A DNA stretch of 25,977 nucleotides, from assembly GCA_002368715.1 (NCBI GenBank), contig DFEO01000031.1, forward strand, positions 1 to 25,977, given 5' to 3'. A program made the translations under genes and the position numbers. Shown here piece by piece: positions 7,981 to 17,141 of this stretch. Positions within the stretch are counted from its first letter, which is position 1, and every line of letters starts with the position of its first letter. Source of the DNA: Ruminococcus sp. UBA3800. GTDB taxonomy: Bacteria > Bacillota > Clostridia > Oscillospirales > Ruminococcaceae. The notes below the pieces were generated by a model. That model saw nothing but the letters and a program-made list of their open reading frames with translations, was not told where the DNA came from and ran no database searches.

Positions 7981-9295
7981 AAGGCCCGGAGAATTTGAAA
8001 GAGAGCCTGTTGTCAGGATAGCTGACGCCGACAGGAGCGACCTCTTCGGCAGGGGGCTTGAATACAATCCGCCTGCAAGGGGAGTCTGGAACATCGTTCA
8101 TATGGGGCTGCTCGTTCCCGAGAGCCATCAGGTGTATGTCTGCGCTCAGGGCTGTCTGAGGGGTGTCACGCTCACCGTTGCCGAGAACGGCACCATGGAT
8201 AGACTGAGCTGGGTGTCTCTTTCGGAGGAGGATATGTTCGATGCAACACTTGAGAGCGATGTTGTGGACGGTGTTGCCGAGGTGATAGAAAAGCTTGAAA
8301 AAAAGCCGAGAGCGGTAATGATCTTTTTAAGCTGTATGCACCTTTTTGCCGGTGCTGACTATGAGGTCATCCTTGACGAGCTGAGAGAGCGCTTTAGTGA
8401 TATCGAGTTTATTGACTGCTATATGACACCGACGATGAGAGAGACATTTTCTCCCGTTGTCTGGCTTATAAGGCGGATGTGTGCGCTTATAAAGCCGCTG
8501 CCGCTTGACAGAAAATATGTCAGCCTTATCGGCTGCGACAGAGCCACCGACGAGGAGTCGGAAATGGTAAAGCTCATCAGGCAGGGCGGCTTTGAGCTTC
8601 TGGATATAAATTCCTGCAAGAGCTATGATGAGTATATGGAGCTTGGAAAGAGCGCTCTGGTGCTCACCTATATGCCGACAGCGGTCACGGGCGCCGAGGA
8701 GCTTTGCGAAACGACCGGAGCACAGCACCTGCACATCCCAAACGCCTTTGACACAAGGGTGATAAGAGATAATCTGCTCAGGCTTTGCGGAGCGCTCGGG
8801 ATAGATGCGTGTGACTTCGATGAAAACGAAAAGGCGGCAAAGGCTGCTCTCGACCACGCAAGACAGACGATAGGCGATACGGCGATAGCCATAGATTTCA
8901 CAGCCGTGACAAGACCCTTTGAGCTGGCGCTGGTGCTCTGCGAACACGGCTTTAACGTAAAGACTGTGATCGCTGACGAGGTTGGCGAGGATGCCGATGC
9001 CTTTGACAGGCTGGCAAAGGAGTTCCCGGACATAGAGATATGCTCTGCCAAAAACGTGAATATGCTTTATGCGGCAGACGGGGAGCATGAGAAAACACTT
9101 GCCATAGGTCAGAAGGCGGCGTGGTTCTTTGCCACGGACAGCTTTGTGGATATCGTTTCAAACGGCGGCCTTTACGGCTTTGAGGGGATAAAAAAGCTTG
9201 CTGCTCTTATGGAGCAGGCATATCTTTTCCCGAAGGACAGAAAAACGGTGATCCAGCAAAAGGGCTGGGGCTGTGAGTGCAATGCACAGATATAG
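7973..9295 (+). CDS. Nitrogenase component-1 (NifD-like) subunit, module 1
   Basis: A 440-residue member of the nitrogenase component-1/oxidoreductase superfamily, remote from true NifD. Likely cluster ligands are Cys61 (in VCAQGC, with Cys57) and Cys121 (LSCMHLFAGAD). Their 60-residue spacing matches the second paralogue and approximates the Cys88-Cys154 pair of NifD; the equivalent of NifD Cys62 is missing (NPPARG region). I cannot identify FeMo-co ligands. A distinctive C-terminal pair, Cys434 and Cys436 (GWGCEC), is absent from its paralogue. The C-terminal third has FELALVLCEHGFNV, matching [14 protein letters not shown] in module 2. The start at 7973 follows GGAGA and overlaps the NifH-like stop by 8 bases; an ATG at 7904 is too far inside that gene. 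Substrate unknown. Confidence 0.85.
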   Translation: MLKRPGEFEREPVVRIADADRSDLFGRGLEYNPPARGVWNIVHMGLLVPESHQVYVCAQGCLRGVTLTVAENGTMDRLSWVSLSEEDMFDATLESDVVDGVAEVIEKLEKKPRAVMIFLSCMHLFAGADYEVILDELRERFSDIEFIDCYMTPTMRETFSPVVWLIRRMCALIKPLPLDRKYVSLIGCDRATDEESEMVKLIRQGGFELLDINSCKSYDEYMELGKSALVLTYMPTAVTGAEELCETTGAQHLHIPNAFDTRVIRDNLLRLCGALGIDACDFDENEKAAKAALDHARQTIGDTAIAIDFTAVTRPFELALVLCEHGFNVKTVIADEVGEDADAFDRLAKEFPDIEICSAKNVNMLYAADGEHEKTLAIGQKAAWFFATDSFVDIVSNGGLYGFEGIKKLAALMEQAYLFPKDRKTVIQQKGWGCECNAQI

Positions 9296-9304
9296 GAGGA
9301 GCGT

Positions 9305-10462
9305 ATGAAGAATGTAAGCAGGATACTGCCCTGCTATGCGGCGGACACCTCAGGGGTGTGCTCGGCGCTTTATGAGCTTGGCGGTATGACCGTCATCCAC
9401 GATGCTTCGGGCTGCAATTCCACCTATACGACCCACGACGAGCCCAGGTGGTATGACAGGCGCTCGATGGTGTTTATATCTGCGCTCACCGAAATGGACG
9501 CTATCATGGGAAATGACGAGCGCCTTATCTCTGACACCGTGGCGGCCGCAAAGGATCTTTCGCCCGGGTTCATTGCCCTGTGCGGCTCGCCTATGCCTAT
9601 GATGACAGGGGTGGACTTTGATGCCATAGCCTGTGAGGTGGAGGCACGCTCGGGAATAAGGACCTTCGGCTTTCACACAAACGGCACACGCCACTATACT
9701 GAGGGTGTGAGCGAGGCGCTGGAGGCCGTTTTGAGAGAGTATGCTGCCGAAATGCCGAAGGCGGAGGGCATCGGCGTAAACGTCCTGGGGCTGACACCGC
9801 TGGACTTTCCCCTTGGGGCAGATGATTCGATAAACAGCTGGCTGAGAAATAACGGCTTTGTTCCCGTGGCAGACCTTGCTATGGGGAGCACGCTCGAGGA
9901 TATAAAAAAGGCGGCATCCGCAAAGGTGGATCTTGTGGTCAGTTCGTCGGGGCTGGCGGCAGCGGAATATATGCTGGAACGGTTCGGAATAAACTATGTG
10001 ACGGGCATCCCTGTCGGCGGCAGGTTTGGCAGTGAGCTGGCAGAGAATATAAGACAAGCGGCATCAGCCACGGACCACGGCTGTGTTTTTTCACAGGGCA
10101 TGGGCTTTGATGAGAATACGGACAGCGGCAGCACCGTTATAATAGGCGAGGGCATAGCCTCGATGTCGCTGGCTCGGGCGCTTGGGTCGGAGCTTGGTAT
10201 GGACTGCACGGTGATATGTCCGCTCGGTGCGGACGATCTTGTTTTCAGAGGGGCGGCTAAGGATATTACCTCTGAGGAGGAGATAGAAGCCTATCTCGGG
10301 AAGACCCTTCCAAAAACTGTGATAGCGGATCCTCTTTACAGCTATGTTGTCCCGGAGGGCACACGGCATATCAGTCTGCCGCATCTGGCTTTTTCGGGAA
10401 GAAGCTATAAAAACGAGATAAAGGATCTTGTAAACACTGATATTAAGGAGTTATTCAAATGA
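9305..10462 (+). CDS. Nitrogenase component-1 (NifK-like) subunit, module 1
   Basis: A 385-residue nitrogenase component-1 homologue expected to pair with the preceding D-like protein. The N-terminus [14 protein letters not shown], followed by DASGC, mirrors the cluster-binding start of NifK and BchB. Cys37 occupies the NifK Cys95 position, and Cys19 and Asp14 are conserved with the second copy. The third canonical cysteine (NifK Cys153 region) is replaced: [11 protein letters not shown] has Pro there. A DEPRW motif (45-49) and C-terminal LPHLAFSGR are shared with module 2. At 385 residues it is much shorter than NifK (about 520), closer to light-independent protochlorophyllide- and CfbD-type subunits. 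It follows a GGAGGA Shine-Dalgarno and overlaps the second nifH-like gene by 4 bases. Confidence 0.84.
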   Translation: MKNVSRILPCYAADTSGVCSALYELGGMTVIHDASGCNSTYTTHDEPRWYDRRSMVFISALTEMDAIMGNDERLISDTVAAAKDLSPGFIALCGSPMPMMTGVDFDAIACEVEARSGIRTFGFHTNGTRHYTEGVSEALEAVLREYAAEMPKAEGIGVNVLGLTPLDFPLGADDSINSWLRNNGFVPVADLAMGSTLEDIKKAASAKVDLVVSSSGLAAAEYMLERFGINYVTGIPVGGRFGSELAENIRQAASATDHGCVFSQGMGFDENTDSGSTVIIGEGIASMSLARALGSELGMDCTVICPLGADDLVFRGAAKDITSEEEIEAYLGKTLPKTVIADPLYSYVVPEGTRHISLPHLAFSGRSYKNEIKDLVNTDIKELFK

Positions 10463-11223
10463 TAAAACTGGCTGTCTACGGCAAGGGCGGAATAGGAAAA
10501 TCCACCTGCACATCAAACCTTTCGGCGGCGCTGGCCGGCCTTGGCAAAAAGGTGATCCAGATAGGCTGTGATCCAAAGGCGGACTCGACCATAAACCTGC
10601 TCCACGGTGATGCGGTGACGCCCGTTATGGACTATATGCGTATCCACGACGAGGAGCCCGACAGGATAGAAGCGATAACAAAAACAGGCTTCGGAGGCGT
10701 TGTCTGTATAGAAACAGGCGGCCCCACGCCGGGGCTCGGCTGTGCCGGCAGAGGAATAATAACAACGTTCAGCCTGCTGGAGGAGCTGGAGCTGTTTGAA
10801 AAGATAAAGCCCGACGCTGTTTTATATGATGTTCTGGGCGATGTCGTGTGCGGAGGTTTTGCGGCGCCCATAAGAGAGGGCTATGCCGAACAGGTGCTCA
10901 TAGTGACCTCGGGCGAGAAGATGGCGCTTTATGCCGCAAACAACATAAACACTGCGGTGAAAAACTTTGAGGACAGAAGCTATGCCAGAGTAAGAGGGGT
11001 CATCCTGAACAGACGAAACGTAGCGGACGAGGAGCAGAAGGTGCGCTCCTTTGCCGAAAGCTCAGGGCTTGAGATAACCGCCGATATACCACGTTCGGAC
11101 GACATAATAAAGTATGAGGATATGGGGATGACCTGCGTCGAGGGAGACCCCGGGTGCGAGACCTCGAAGCGGTTTCTGGAGCTTGCAAAAAGACTTATCG
11201 AAGAGGACGAAAAAAATGGTTGA
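10459..11223 (+). CDS. NifH-like ATP-dependent reductase, module 2
   Basis: The second Fe-protein homologue, 254 residues, clearly a paralogue of the one at 7204. It has P-loop GKGGIGKST (8-16), GCDPKADST (36-44), cluster cysteines Cys95 (GLGCAGRG) and Cys131 (DVVCGGF), and [14 protein letters not shown], all aligned with module 1. Both copies therefore look competent for ATP hydrolysis and [4Fe-4S] binding. The copies diverge most in the 50-75 region and the C-terminal tail, surfaces used for partner docking in NifH, which suggests each serves its own D/K pair. It overlaps the upstream K-like gene by 4 bases and the downstream D-like gene by 8, the same geometry as in module 1. Confidence 0.92.
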   Translation: MIKLAVYGKGGIGKSTCTSNLSAALAGLGKKVIQIGCDPKADSTINLLHGDAVTPVMDYMRIHDEEPDRIEAITKTGFGGVVCIETGGPTPGLGCAGRGIITTFSLLEELELFEKIKPDAVLYDVLGDVVCGGFAAPIREGYAEQVLIVTSGEKMALYAANNINTAVKNFEDRSYARVRGVILNRRNVADEEQKVRSFAESSGLEITADIPRSDDIIKYEDMGMTCVEGDPGCETSKRFLELAKRLIEEDEKNG

Positions 11224-12511
11224 TGCTTATTATATAACGGCAAAGCAGCTGGCAAAGCTTTCTTGCGAAACGCTGCCTGAGGAGCTTACCTCTGCCAAGC
11301 ATATGATATACAGCTCTCCCGCAACGCTGGATTTCAATTCTCCGGGCGCCAAGGGCTTCGGTGTAAAGAGAGCCGGGCTTGCGATACCGGGCTCGGTGAT
11401 GCTGCTTATCGCTCCGGGCTGCTGCGGAAGAAACACTCAGCTGCTGAATGCTCTCGGTTACAGCGAGAGGTTTTTCTATCTGATGCTGGACGACACCGAT
11501 ATCGTGACGGGACGCTATGTGAGCAAGATACCAAAAGCCTGCGAGGAGCTGCTGGGAGAGCTTGCTCAAAAGCCTTCGGTGATAATGCTGTGTGTCACCT
11601 GTGTTGATGCGCTGTTGGGAACGGATATGGAGCGTGTGTGCAGAGCCTGTGAGCAGAGGACAGGAGTCAAGGCTGCGCCTGCATATATGTATGCTCTGAC
11701 AAGGGAAAAAAGGCTGCCGCCTATGGGGCTTGTGAGAAAGTCGGTGTACTCTCTTCTGGAGCCTCAGCAGAGATACAGCAGGGAGTGTAATATCCTGGGG
11801 TTTTTCTCTGCCCTCGATGACGGCTGCGAGATATATGATCTGCTATCGCAGGCAGGCATAAAAAAAGTCAGAGAGATAGGCAGATGTAAGACCTTTGAAG
11901 AATACAGCGGTATGTCGAGAGCAAATTTCAGCATCGTTCTCAATTCCGAAGCAAGAGCTGCCGCACAGGATATGCAGCAAAGGCTTGGTATTCCCTTTAT
12001 AGAGCTTACCCGTATGTTCAGGCTGGATAAGATAGCAAACCAGTATCGCCTGCTGGGTCAGGCGATAGGTGCCGAGCTTGACGACACGGAGTATTATGAA
12101 AAGACAAAAGAACAGATAGAGAGCTTTAAGAAAAAGCACGGCAGCCTCACCTTTGCGGTGGGAGAGAGCCTTAATGCCGACAGCTTTGAACTGGCACTGG
12201 CGCTAATTGGCTGGGGCTTTAAGGTCAATGAGATATACGGCACTGTGGGCGAGAGAAATTTTGTGTTCGTTAAAAAGCTGGCACAGCTTTCTCCCGACAC
12301 AAGGATCTATTCAAACCTGTCGCCCACTATGATGAACTATGTCCCCTCCGAGGATACCGATGCGGCTGTCGGTGCAGATGCTGTGTATTATCATAAAGAC
12401 AAGCCCGGAGCGGATTTTAACGGAGAAGAGCAGCCCTTTGGATACAGAGGTGTGGCTATGCTTTTCGAGCAGCTGGACAAGGCGATAGACGAGAGGAGGA
12501 GCGCACGATGA
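11216..12511 (+). CDS. Nitrogenase component-1 (NifD-like) subunit, module 2
   Basis: A 431-residue nitrogenase component-1 homologue. Probable cluster ligands are Cys69 (or Cys70) in IAPGCCGRN and Cys129 ([11 protein letters not shown], with Cys126), again 60 apart. DDTDIVTG matches the TEDAAVFGG-type segment of nitrogenases, so this copy is closer to the classical fold than module 1. The first NifD P-cluster cysteine is replaced by Pro (NSPGAKG). The C-terminal [14 protein letters not shown] is shared with module 1; the C-terminal Cys pair of module 1 is lacking. The start at 11216 is preferred over 11183 because GAGG lies 9 bases upstream and it recreates the 8-base overlap with the reductase gene. 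It overlaps the next gene by 4 bases. Confidence 0.85.
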   Translation: MVDAYYITAKQLAKLSCETLPEELTSAKHMIYSSPATLDFNSPGAKGFGVKRAGLAIPGSVMLLIAPGCCGRNTQLLNALGYSERFFYLMLDDTDIVTGRYVSKIPKACEELLGELAQKPSVIMLCVTCVDALLGTDMERVCRACEQRTGVKAAPAYMYALTREKRLPPMGLVRKSVYSLLEPQQRYSRECNILGFFSALDDGCEIYDLLSQAGIKKVREIGRCKTFEEYSGMSRANFSIVLNSEARAAAQDMQQRLGIPFIELTRMFRLDKIANQYRLLGQAIGAELDDTEYYEKTKEQIESFKKKHGSLTFAVGESLNADSFELALALIGWGFKVNEIYGTVGERNFVFVKKLAQLSPDTRIYSNLSPTMMNYVPSEDTDAAVGADAVYYHKDKPGADFNGEEQPFGYRGVAMLFEQLDKAIDERRSAR

Positions 12512-13524
12512 AAAAGCTTTTAAAGCATATATCTCCCCTTGCACCCGACGATTCGGGGGTCTGTGCGGTGCTTTATGAAATGGGCGGCATAACCGTTATC
12601 TGTGATGCCGGAGGGTGTGCAGGAAATGTGTGCGGCTTTGACGAACCAAGGTGGTTCAAAAAGCGCTCGGCGCTTTTCTCGGCTGGCCTCAGAGATATGG
12701 ACGCTATCCTCGGGCGTGACGAGCTTCTGGTAAAAAAGCTTAAAACTATGACCGAACAGGTCGAGGGGCGCTTCATCGCTATCGTGGGAACGCCCGTTCC
12801 TGCTGTGATAGCCACGGATATGAAGGCTCTTGAGCGTATGAGCGAAAAGCAGACAGGGCTTGCCTGTCTTGCATTCAGAACAGACGGCACAAAGCTTTAC
12901 GATCACGGCGAGCAGATGGCATATCATCGGCTGTTCGGGCACTTTGCAGAAAAAAAGCTCCCCGTTAAAAAGGGCAGGCTCGGCGTTATAGGTGCTACAC
13001 CTCTGAATACCGGCGAGACGGACTCCCGGGCAATGAGAGAGGTCCTGAAGGAGAAGGGCTGGGAGGACGTTGTTTTCTTCGGTCTTGACAGCGGAGCGGA
13101 TGATGTTATAAACGCTTCCGAGTGTGAGCGGCTGCTGGTCATATCGCCCTCGGGACTAAAGGCAGCAGAGCTTTTGAACGAGCGCTTTGCAACACCGTTC
13201 GAGGTCGGATTCCCATTTGCGCCTTCATTTGACATAAGCGGGAAAAAGGTGCTCGTCGTTCACCAGCAGTTTGCGGCGAATGCTGTAAGAGAAAAGCTGT
13301 CAGACTGTGATGTGACAGTGGCATCCTGGTTTATGATGGACAAAAGATATATGCAGGAAAGAGATGTTCGCATAACGCAGGAGGAGGAGTTTTCCGACCT
13401 TTGCGAAAACGGCGGATACGACGTTATCATAGCCGACAGCTTTTTCAGGCGTGCGGCAGGAAACTTTGAGGGACGCTGGATAGACCTGCCCCATTTTGCG
13501 GCAGGCGGCAGGCTGAACGATTGA
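12508..13524 (+). CDS. Nitrogenase component-1 (NifK-like) subunit, module 2
   Basis: A short, 338-residue component-1 homologue, 47 residues smaller than its module 1 paralogue. The N-terminus aligns without gaps to that protein: Asp14, Ser16-Gly17-Val18-Cys19, Gly26-Gly27, Cys37, then DEPRW at 45-49. Extra cysteines (Cys32, Cys42) flank the conserved one. The third ligand position is again non-cysteine (GTPVPAVIATD). The C-terminus has DLPHFAAGGR, shared with module 1. It is the last gene of the nitrogenase-like block; hypF begins about 20 bases on with no terminator, so both blocks are co-transcribed. It is likely a D/K heterotetramer partner by family analogy. Confidence 0.83.
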   Translation: MKKLLKHISPLAPDDSGVCAVLYEMGGITVICDAGGCAGNVCGFDEPRWFKKRSALFSAGLRDMDAILGRDELLVKKLKTMTEQVEGRFIAIVGTPVPAVIATDMKALERMSEKQTGLACLAFRTDGTKLYDHGEQMAYHRLFGHFAEKKLPVKKGRLGVIGATPLNTGETDSRAMREVLKEKGWEDVVFFGLDSGADDVINASECERLLVISPSGLKAAELLNERFATPFEVGFPFAPSFDISGKKVLVVHQQFAANAVREKLSDCDVTVASWFMMDKRYMQERDVRITQEEEFSDLCENGGYDVIIADSFFRRAAGNFEGRWIDLPHFAAGGRLND

Positions 13525-13543
13525 ACAGCCAAAAAGGATATTG

Positions 13544-15865
13544 ATGATGATAACACATATTATACACGTTTACGGTATAGTTCAGGGTGTGGGCTTTCGC
13601 CCCTTTGTTTCGGTGTCGGCAAGGCGGCTGGGCCTTACGGGAACTGTCGCCAACAAGGGCTCCTATGTTGAGATATTCGCTCAGGGAAGCAGCAGGGCAG
13701 TGCAGGCACTCGAACAGGAGATAAAAAGCTCGCCGCCCGAAAGGGCTGTCATAATGGGACTGGATGCTATTGAGGCCGACAGCTGTAAAAGGTTTGAAAG
13801 CTTTGAGATAATCGAGAGCGAGAAAGAGCCCGGAGATATTTTTGTTTCTCCTGATATAGCCACTTGCTCCAAGTGCCGGAAGGAGCTTTTTGACAAGAAC
13901 GACAGACGTTATCTCCACCCGTTCATAAACTGCACCCAGTGCGGTCCAAGGCTTACCATACTGGATTCGATGCCCTATGACAGGGAACGCACCAGTATGA
14001 AGGCTTTTGCGATGTGCCCAAGGTGTGCTGAGGAATATCACAGCCCGAAGACCAGGCGCTATGATGCACAGCCTGTGTGCTGCAACGACTGCGGTCCCGA
14101 GCTTTATATCATAGGCGAGGACATCAGAGGAGCTCAGGCCATAACAAAGGTGCGACGGCTGATAATGCAGGGCGGTATAGCAGCCGTAAAGGGTATTGGC
14201 GGTTTTCACCTGTGCTGTGACGCAAAGAACGCTGACGCAGTGGAGCGGCTCAGAAAGCTTAAAAACCGCCCGATGAAACCCTTTGCGCTGATGATGAGAG
14301 ATATGGACACTGTCAGGCGTGAATGCTTTGTCGGGCAAGGACAGGAAAAATACCTTACAGGCTGGCAGAAGCCGATAATGCTTTTGGAAAAAAGAGCAAA
14401 ACAGTCCGTCTGCTCACGGATAGCCCCCGACAATATGACAGTGGGAGTTATGCTGCCTTATGCGCCGGTACAGATGCTTTTGTTCGATTATCCCGACGGT
14501 GTGCTGATGACGGACTGCCTTGTTATGACCAGCGCAAACGCAAGGGGCGCACCGATATGCCGTGACGACGAGAGCGCTGTAAAGGAGATCGGGTCGTTTT
14601 GCGATATCATCCTGTCCCACAACAGAAACATCCTTATACGGGCGGATGATTCGGTAACGGACTGGTTTGAAGGAAGACCATATATGATAAGGCGCTCCCG
14701 AGGGTTTGCGCCGCTGCCTGTTATGCTTGGCTGCAAAGCCGACATAAACGTGACTGCCGTGGGCGGCGAGCTGAAAAACAGCTTTTGTGCCGCAAAGGGA
14801 GATATGCTCTATCCGTCGCCCTATATAGGCGATATGGCAGACATAAGGACAGTCAAGGCGCTGGAGGACTCTCTCGGCAGGATGACGGATATGCTCGAAT
14901 GTGAGCCGCAGGCGGTGGTCTGCGACACGCACCCGATGTACAACACGGTGGCATTTGCTGAGAATTATGCAAAACAAAGGGGTCTGCCGCTGATAAAAGT
15001 CCAGCACCATTTTGCGCATATCCTTTCCTGTATGGCGGAAAATGGCTGCAAGAAAAACGACAGGGTCATAGGCGTAAGCTTTGACGGCACAGGCTACGGC
15101 GACGACGGCACCATATGGGGCGGCGAGATACTTGCCTGCGGCTGGGACGGCTATGAAAGAGAAGGCCATATAAGACCGTTTTTGCAGGTGGGAGGAGATG
15201 CCTCCGCCAGAGAGGGCTGGCGCATAGCAGTGCAGCTTCTGAGAGACAGTATGAGCGATGCACAGGCTGCCTGTCTTTCGCTGGGGCTTTGCGATGAAAA
15301 AACATTCAGGCTCCAGTCGGTCATGGCGGATAAGGGGCTCAATGCCGTCACCTCTACCAGCTGCGGCAGGCTGTTCGATGCGGTCTCGGCTATTCTCGGG
15401 ATAAGAAAGGCTTCCACTTTTGAGGGCGAGGCATCGACAGCACTGATGTATGAAGCGCAGAGGTTTGAAAAAACAGCCGCAGACTTTGAGACCACGCTTT
15501 GCTGTGAGGTCACACTGCATGAGGGGAGCGTGGTGCTGGAAACGACAAAGCTTGCCGCAGAAACGGCCTCACGCTTTCTTGGCGGCGAGGACTCGGGGCA
15601 GCTTGCCTTTGAGTTTCATGCAGCCCTCGCACAGGCGATAGTCAGAGCCTGCGAAGCGGTGAGAGAAAAAACAGGGCTTGAAACGGCTGCGCTCAGCGGC
15701 GGAGTCTTTCAGAATAAGCTGCTTTTAGGGCTGACAAAACGTGCCCTTGAAAAAGCAGGCTTTACGACACTTTTGCACAGCCTTATACCGCCAAACGACG
15801 GAGGGATAGCTCTCGGTCAGGCGGCATACGCTGTAATGAATAATGATACTGATTTGAAAGGATGA
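13544..15865 (+). CDS. hypF: Carbamoyltransferase HypF
   Basis: HypF converts carbamoyl phosphate to carbamoyl-AMP and transfers the carbamoyl group to the HypE C-terminal cysteine, the source of the cyanide ligands. It is a full-length 773-residue protein. The N-terminal acylphosphatase domain has VQGVGFRPF (13-21). Two zinc fingers follow with eight cysteines in CX2C pairs between Cys108 and Cys183, spaced 18, 24 and 18. Next is a YrdC-like domain (KGIGGFHLCCDA) and the C-terminal Kae1-like domain with VQHHFAH and VSFDGTGYGDDGTIWGGE. Start codons TTG, ATG, ATG occur in a row (13541/13544/13547) after AGGA; 13544 or 13547 is likely. No key residue is visibly lost. Confidence 0.96.
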   Translation: MMITHIIHVYGIVQGVGFRPFVSVSARRLGLTGTVANKGSYVEIFAQGSSRAVQALEQEIKSSPPERAVIMGLDAIEADSCKRFESFEIIESEKEPGDIFVSPDIATCSKCRKELFDKNDRRYLHPFINCTQCGPRLTILDSMPYDRERTSMKAFAMCPRCAEEYHSPKTRRYDAQPVCCNDCGPELYIIGEDIRGAQAITKVRRLIMQGGIAAVKGIGGFHLCCDAKNADAVERLRKLKNRPMKPFALMMRDMDTVRRECFVGQGQEKYLTGWQKPIMLLEKRAKQSVCSRIAPDNMTVGVMLPYAPVQMLLFDYPDGVLMTDCLVMTSANARGAPICRDDESAVKEIGSFCDIILSHNRNILIRADDSVTDWFEGRPYMIRRSRGFAPLPVMLGCKADINVTAVGGELKNSFCAAKGDMLYPSPYIGDMADIRTVKALEDSLGRMTDMLECEPQAVVCDTHPMYNTVAFAENYAKQRGLPLIKVQHHFAHILSCMAENGCKKNDRVIGVSFDGTGYGDDGTIWGGEILACGWDGYEREGHIRPFLQVGGDASAREGWRIAVQLLRDSMSDAQAACLSLGLCDEKTFRLQSVMADKGLNAVTSTSCGRLFDAVSAILGIRKASTFEGEASTALMYEAQRFEKTAADFETTLCCEVTLHEGSVVLETTKLAAETASRFLGGEDSGQLAFEFHAALAQAIVRACEAVREKTGLETAALSGGVFQNKLLLGLTKRALEKAGFTTLLHSLIPPNDGGIALGQAAYAVMNNDTDLKG

Positions 15866-15870
15866 TAAAA

Positions 15871-16080
15871 ATGTGTGTTGGATTATCGGCTAAGGTGGTA
15901 AGCGTGAAGGACGATACCGCCGTTATCGACGCAGGAGGAGCGCAGCGTGAGATAAGCGCAGGCATCCTCGACGAGCTCGAGCCGGGCGACTATGTTATGG
16001 TCCATGCCGGGGTGGCTATCGCCAAAATAAGCGCTTCCGACGAAGAGGAAGCTGACGACATCATGGGAGAGCTGTTATGA
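15871..16080 (+). CDS. hypC: Hydrogenase maturation chaperone HypC
   Basis: HypC is a small chaperone (69 residues) that with HypD holds iron while CN and CO are attached. An upstream in-frame ATG at 15862 is rejected. Only the start at 15871 gives Met-Cys at the N-terminus, and Cys2 is the essential iron-binding residue; AAAGGA lies 8 bases ahead. The conserved GDYVMVHAGVAI segment contains His45, the second key residue. One oddity is the sequence MCVGLSAKV, with Ser where HypC proteins nearly always have Pro (MCLAIP-type). It overlaps hypD by 4 bases. Confidence 0.93.
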   Translation: MCVGLSAKVVSVKDDTAVIDAGGAQREISAGILDELEPGDYVMVHAGVAIAKISASDEEEADDIMGELL

Positions 16081-17129
16081 ATGAAGCAATGAAAAAAGCC
16101 CGTGATATCATAACGGGTTACAGCGGCAGACCCGTCAGGATAATGGAGGTCTGCGGCACCCACACTCACGAGATATTCCGTCTTGGGATAAGAAAGCTTG
16201 TGCCGGAGAATGTAGAAATAATATCGGGACCCGGGTGTCCTGTTTGCGTAACGGCGGTCGGCTTTATCGACGAAGCCTGTTGGCTGGCGCTGGAAAAAGA
16301 CTGTGTCATCTGTACCTTCGGCGACCTTATAAAGGTGCCCGGAACAAAGCTTAGCCTTGCGGGAGCAAGAGCCATGGGCGCAGCGATAAAGCCCGTATAC
16401 TCTCCGCTGGATGCGGTGGAGATAGCCGGACAGACCCCCGACAGACAGGTCGTGTTCCTTGCGGTGGGCTTTGAGACAACTACCCCTTCGGCGTGTCTTG
16501 CCGTGAAAAAGGCAAGGGAGCTGGGGCTTGAGAACTTCTCGGTCCTTACCGCCAACAAGACGATGCCGAATGCCTATAAGGCTCTTGTAGGCAGTGCGGA
16601 TGCCTTTATCTATCCCGGCCATGTAAACGCTATAACAGGAAACGCTGTTTGCAGACAGCTTTGTGAAGAGCAGGGCGTTTCGGGCGTTGTTGCAGGCTTT
16701 ACAGCAAGCGAGCTGCTGACAGCGCTTGCTACGGCGATAAGGCTTCTTGAAAAGGGCGAGCCGTTTTTCAGAAACTGTTATCCGAGAGTTGTAAAGGATG
16801 AGGGCAACCCCGGAGCGATAAAGCTTATGAACGAAGTCATGGAACCCTGCGACAGCGAATGGAGAGGCCTCGGGCTGATACCGATGTCGGGAATGAAGCT
16901 GAGAGAAGAGTTTGCACCTTATGACGCAAGGCTCAAATTCTCAATGCCGAAGATAGAGGGCAAGCCTAATCCTGCCTGCCGCTGCGGAGAGGTGCTTCAG
17001 GGCAAATGCAGGCCGAGCGACTGCAAGGTGTTCGGCAAGGTGTGTACACCGCTCCATCCCGTGGGTGCCTGCATGGTGTCCGACGAGGGCGCCTGCTCTG
17101 CATATTATCAGTATGCAGGGCTGGTGTGA
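16077..17129 (+). CDS. hypD: Hydrogenase maturation iron-sulfur protein HypD
   Basis: HypD is the scaffold on which the Fe(CN)2CO unit is assembled in complex with HypC. It has 350 residues, a normal length. Motifs present are EVCGTHTH (Cys26), GPGCPVC (Cys54, Cys57), TFGDLIKVPG, VGFETTTP and YPGHV, and a C-terminal cysteine cluster beginning CRCGEVLQGKC that supplies ligands for the [4Fe-4S] centre. All the active-site cysteines expected from E. coli HypD are in place. It is translationally coupled to hypC and separated from the following unknown gene by 12 bases. Confidence 0.96.
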   Translation: MNEAMKKARDIITGYSGRPVRIMEVCGTHTHEIFRLGIRKLVPENVEIISGPGCPVCVTAVGFIDEACWLALEKDCVICTFGDLIKVPGTKLSLAGARAMGAAIKPVYSPLDAVEIAGQTPDRQVVFLAVGFETTTPSACLAVKKARELGLENFSVLTANKTMPNAYKALVGSADAFIYPGHVNAITGNAVCRQLCEEQGVSGVVAGFTASELLTALATAIRLLEKGEPFFRNCYPRVVKDEGNPGAIKLMNEVMEPCDSEWRGLGLIPMSGMKLREEFAPYDARLKFSMPKIEGKPNPACRCGEVLQGKCRPSDCKVFGKVCTPLHPVGACMVSDEGACSAYYQYAGLV

Positions 17130-17141
17130 GGTGCTAAGGCT

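Noticed and set aside
7204..13524. Nitrogen fixation (true nifHDK)
   Set aside because: The D/K proteins are far too short and lack the P-cluster ligand set and any evident FeMo-co ligands, and no nifB, nifE, nifN or nifV is present.
14414..15520. 368-codon minus-strand frame opposite hypF
   Set aside because: Antisense of the clearly real hypF.
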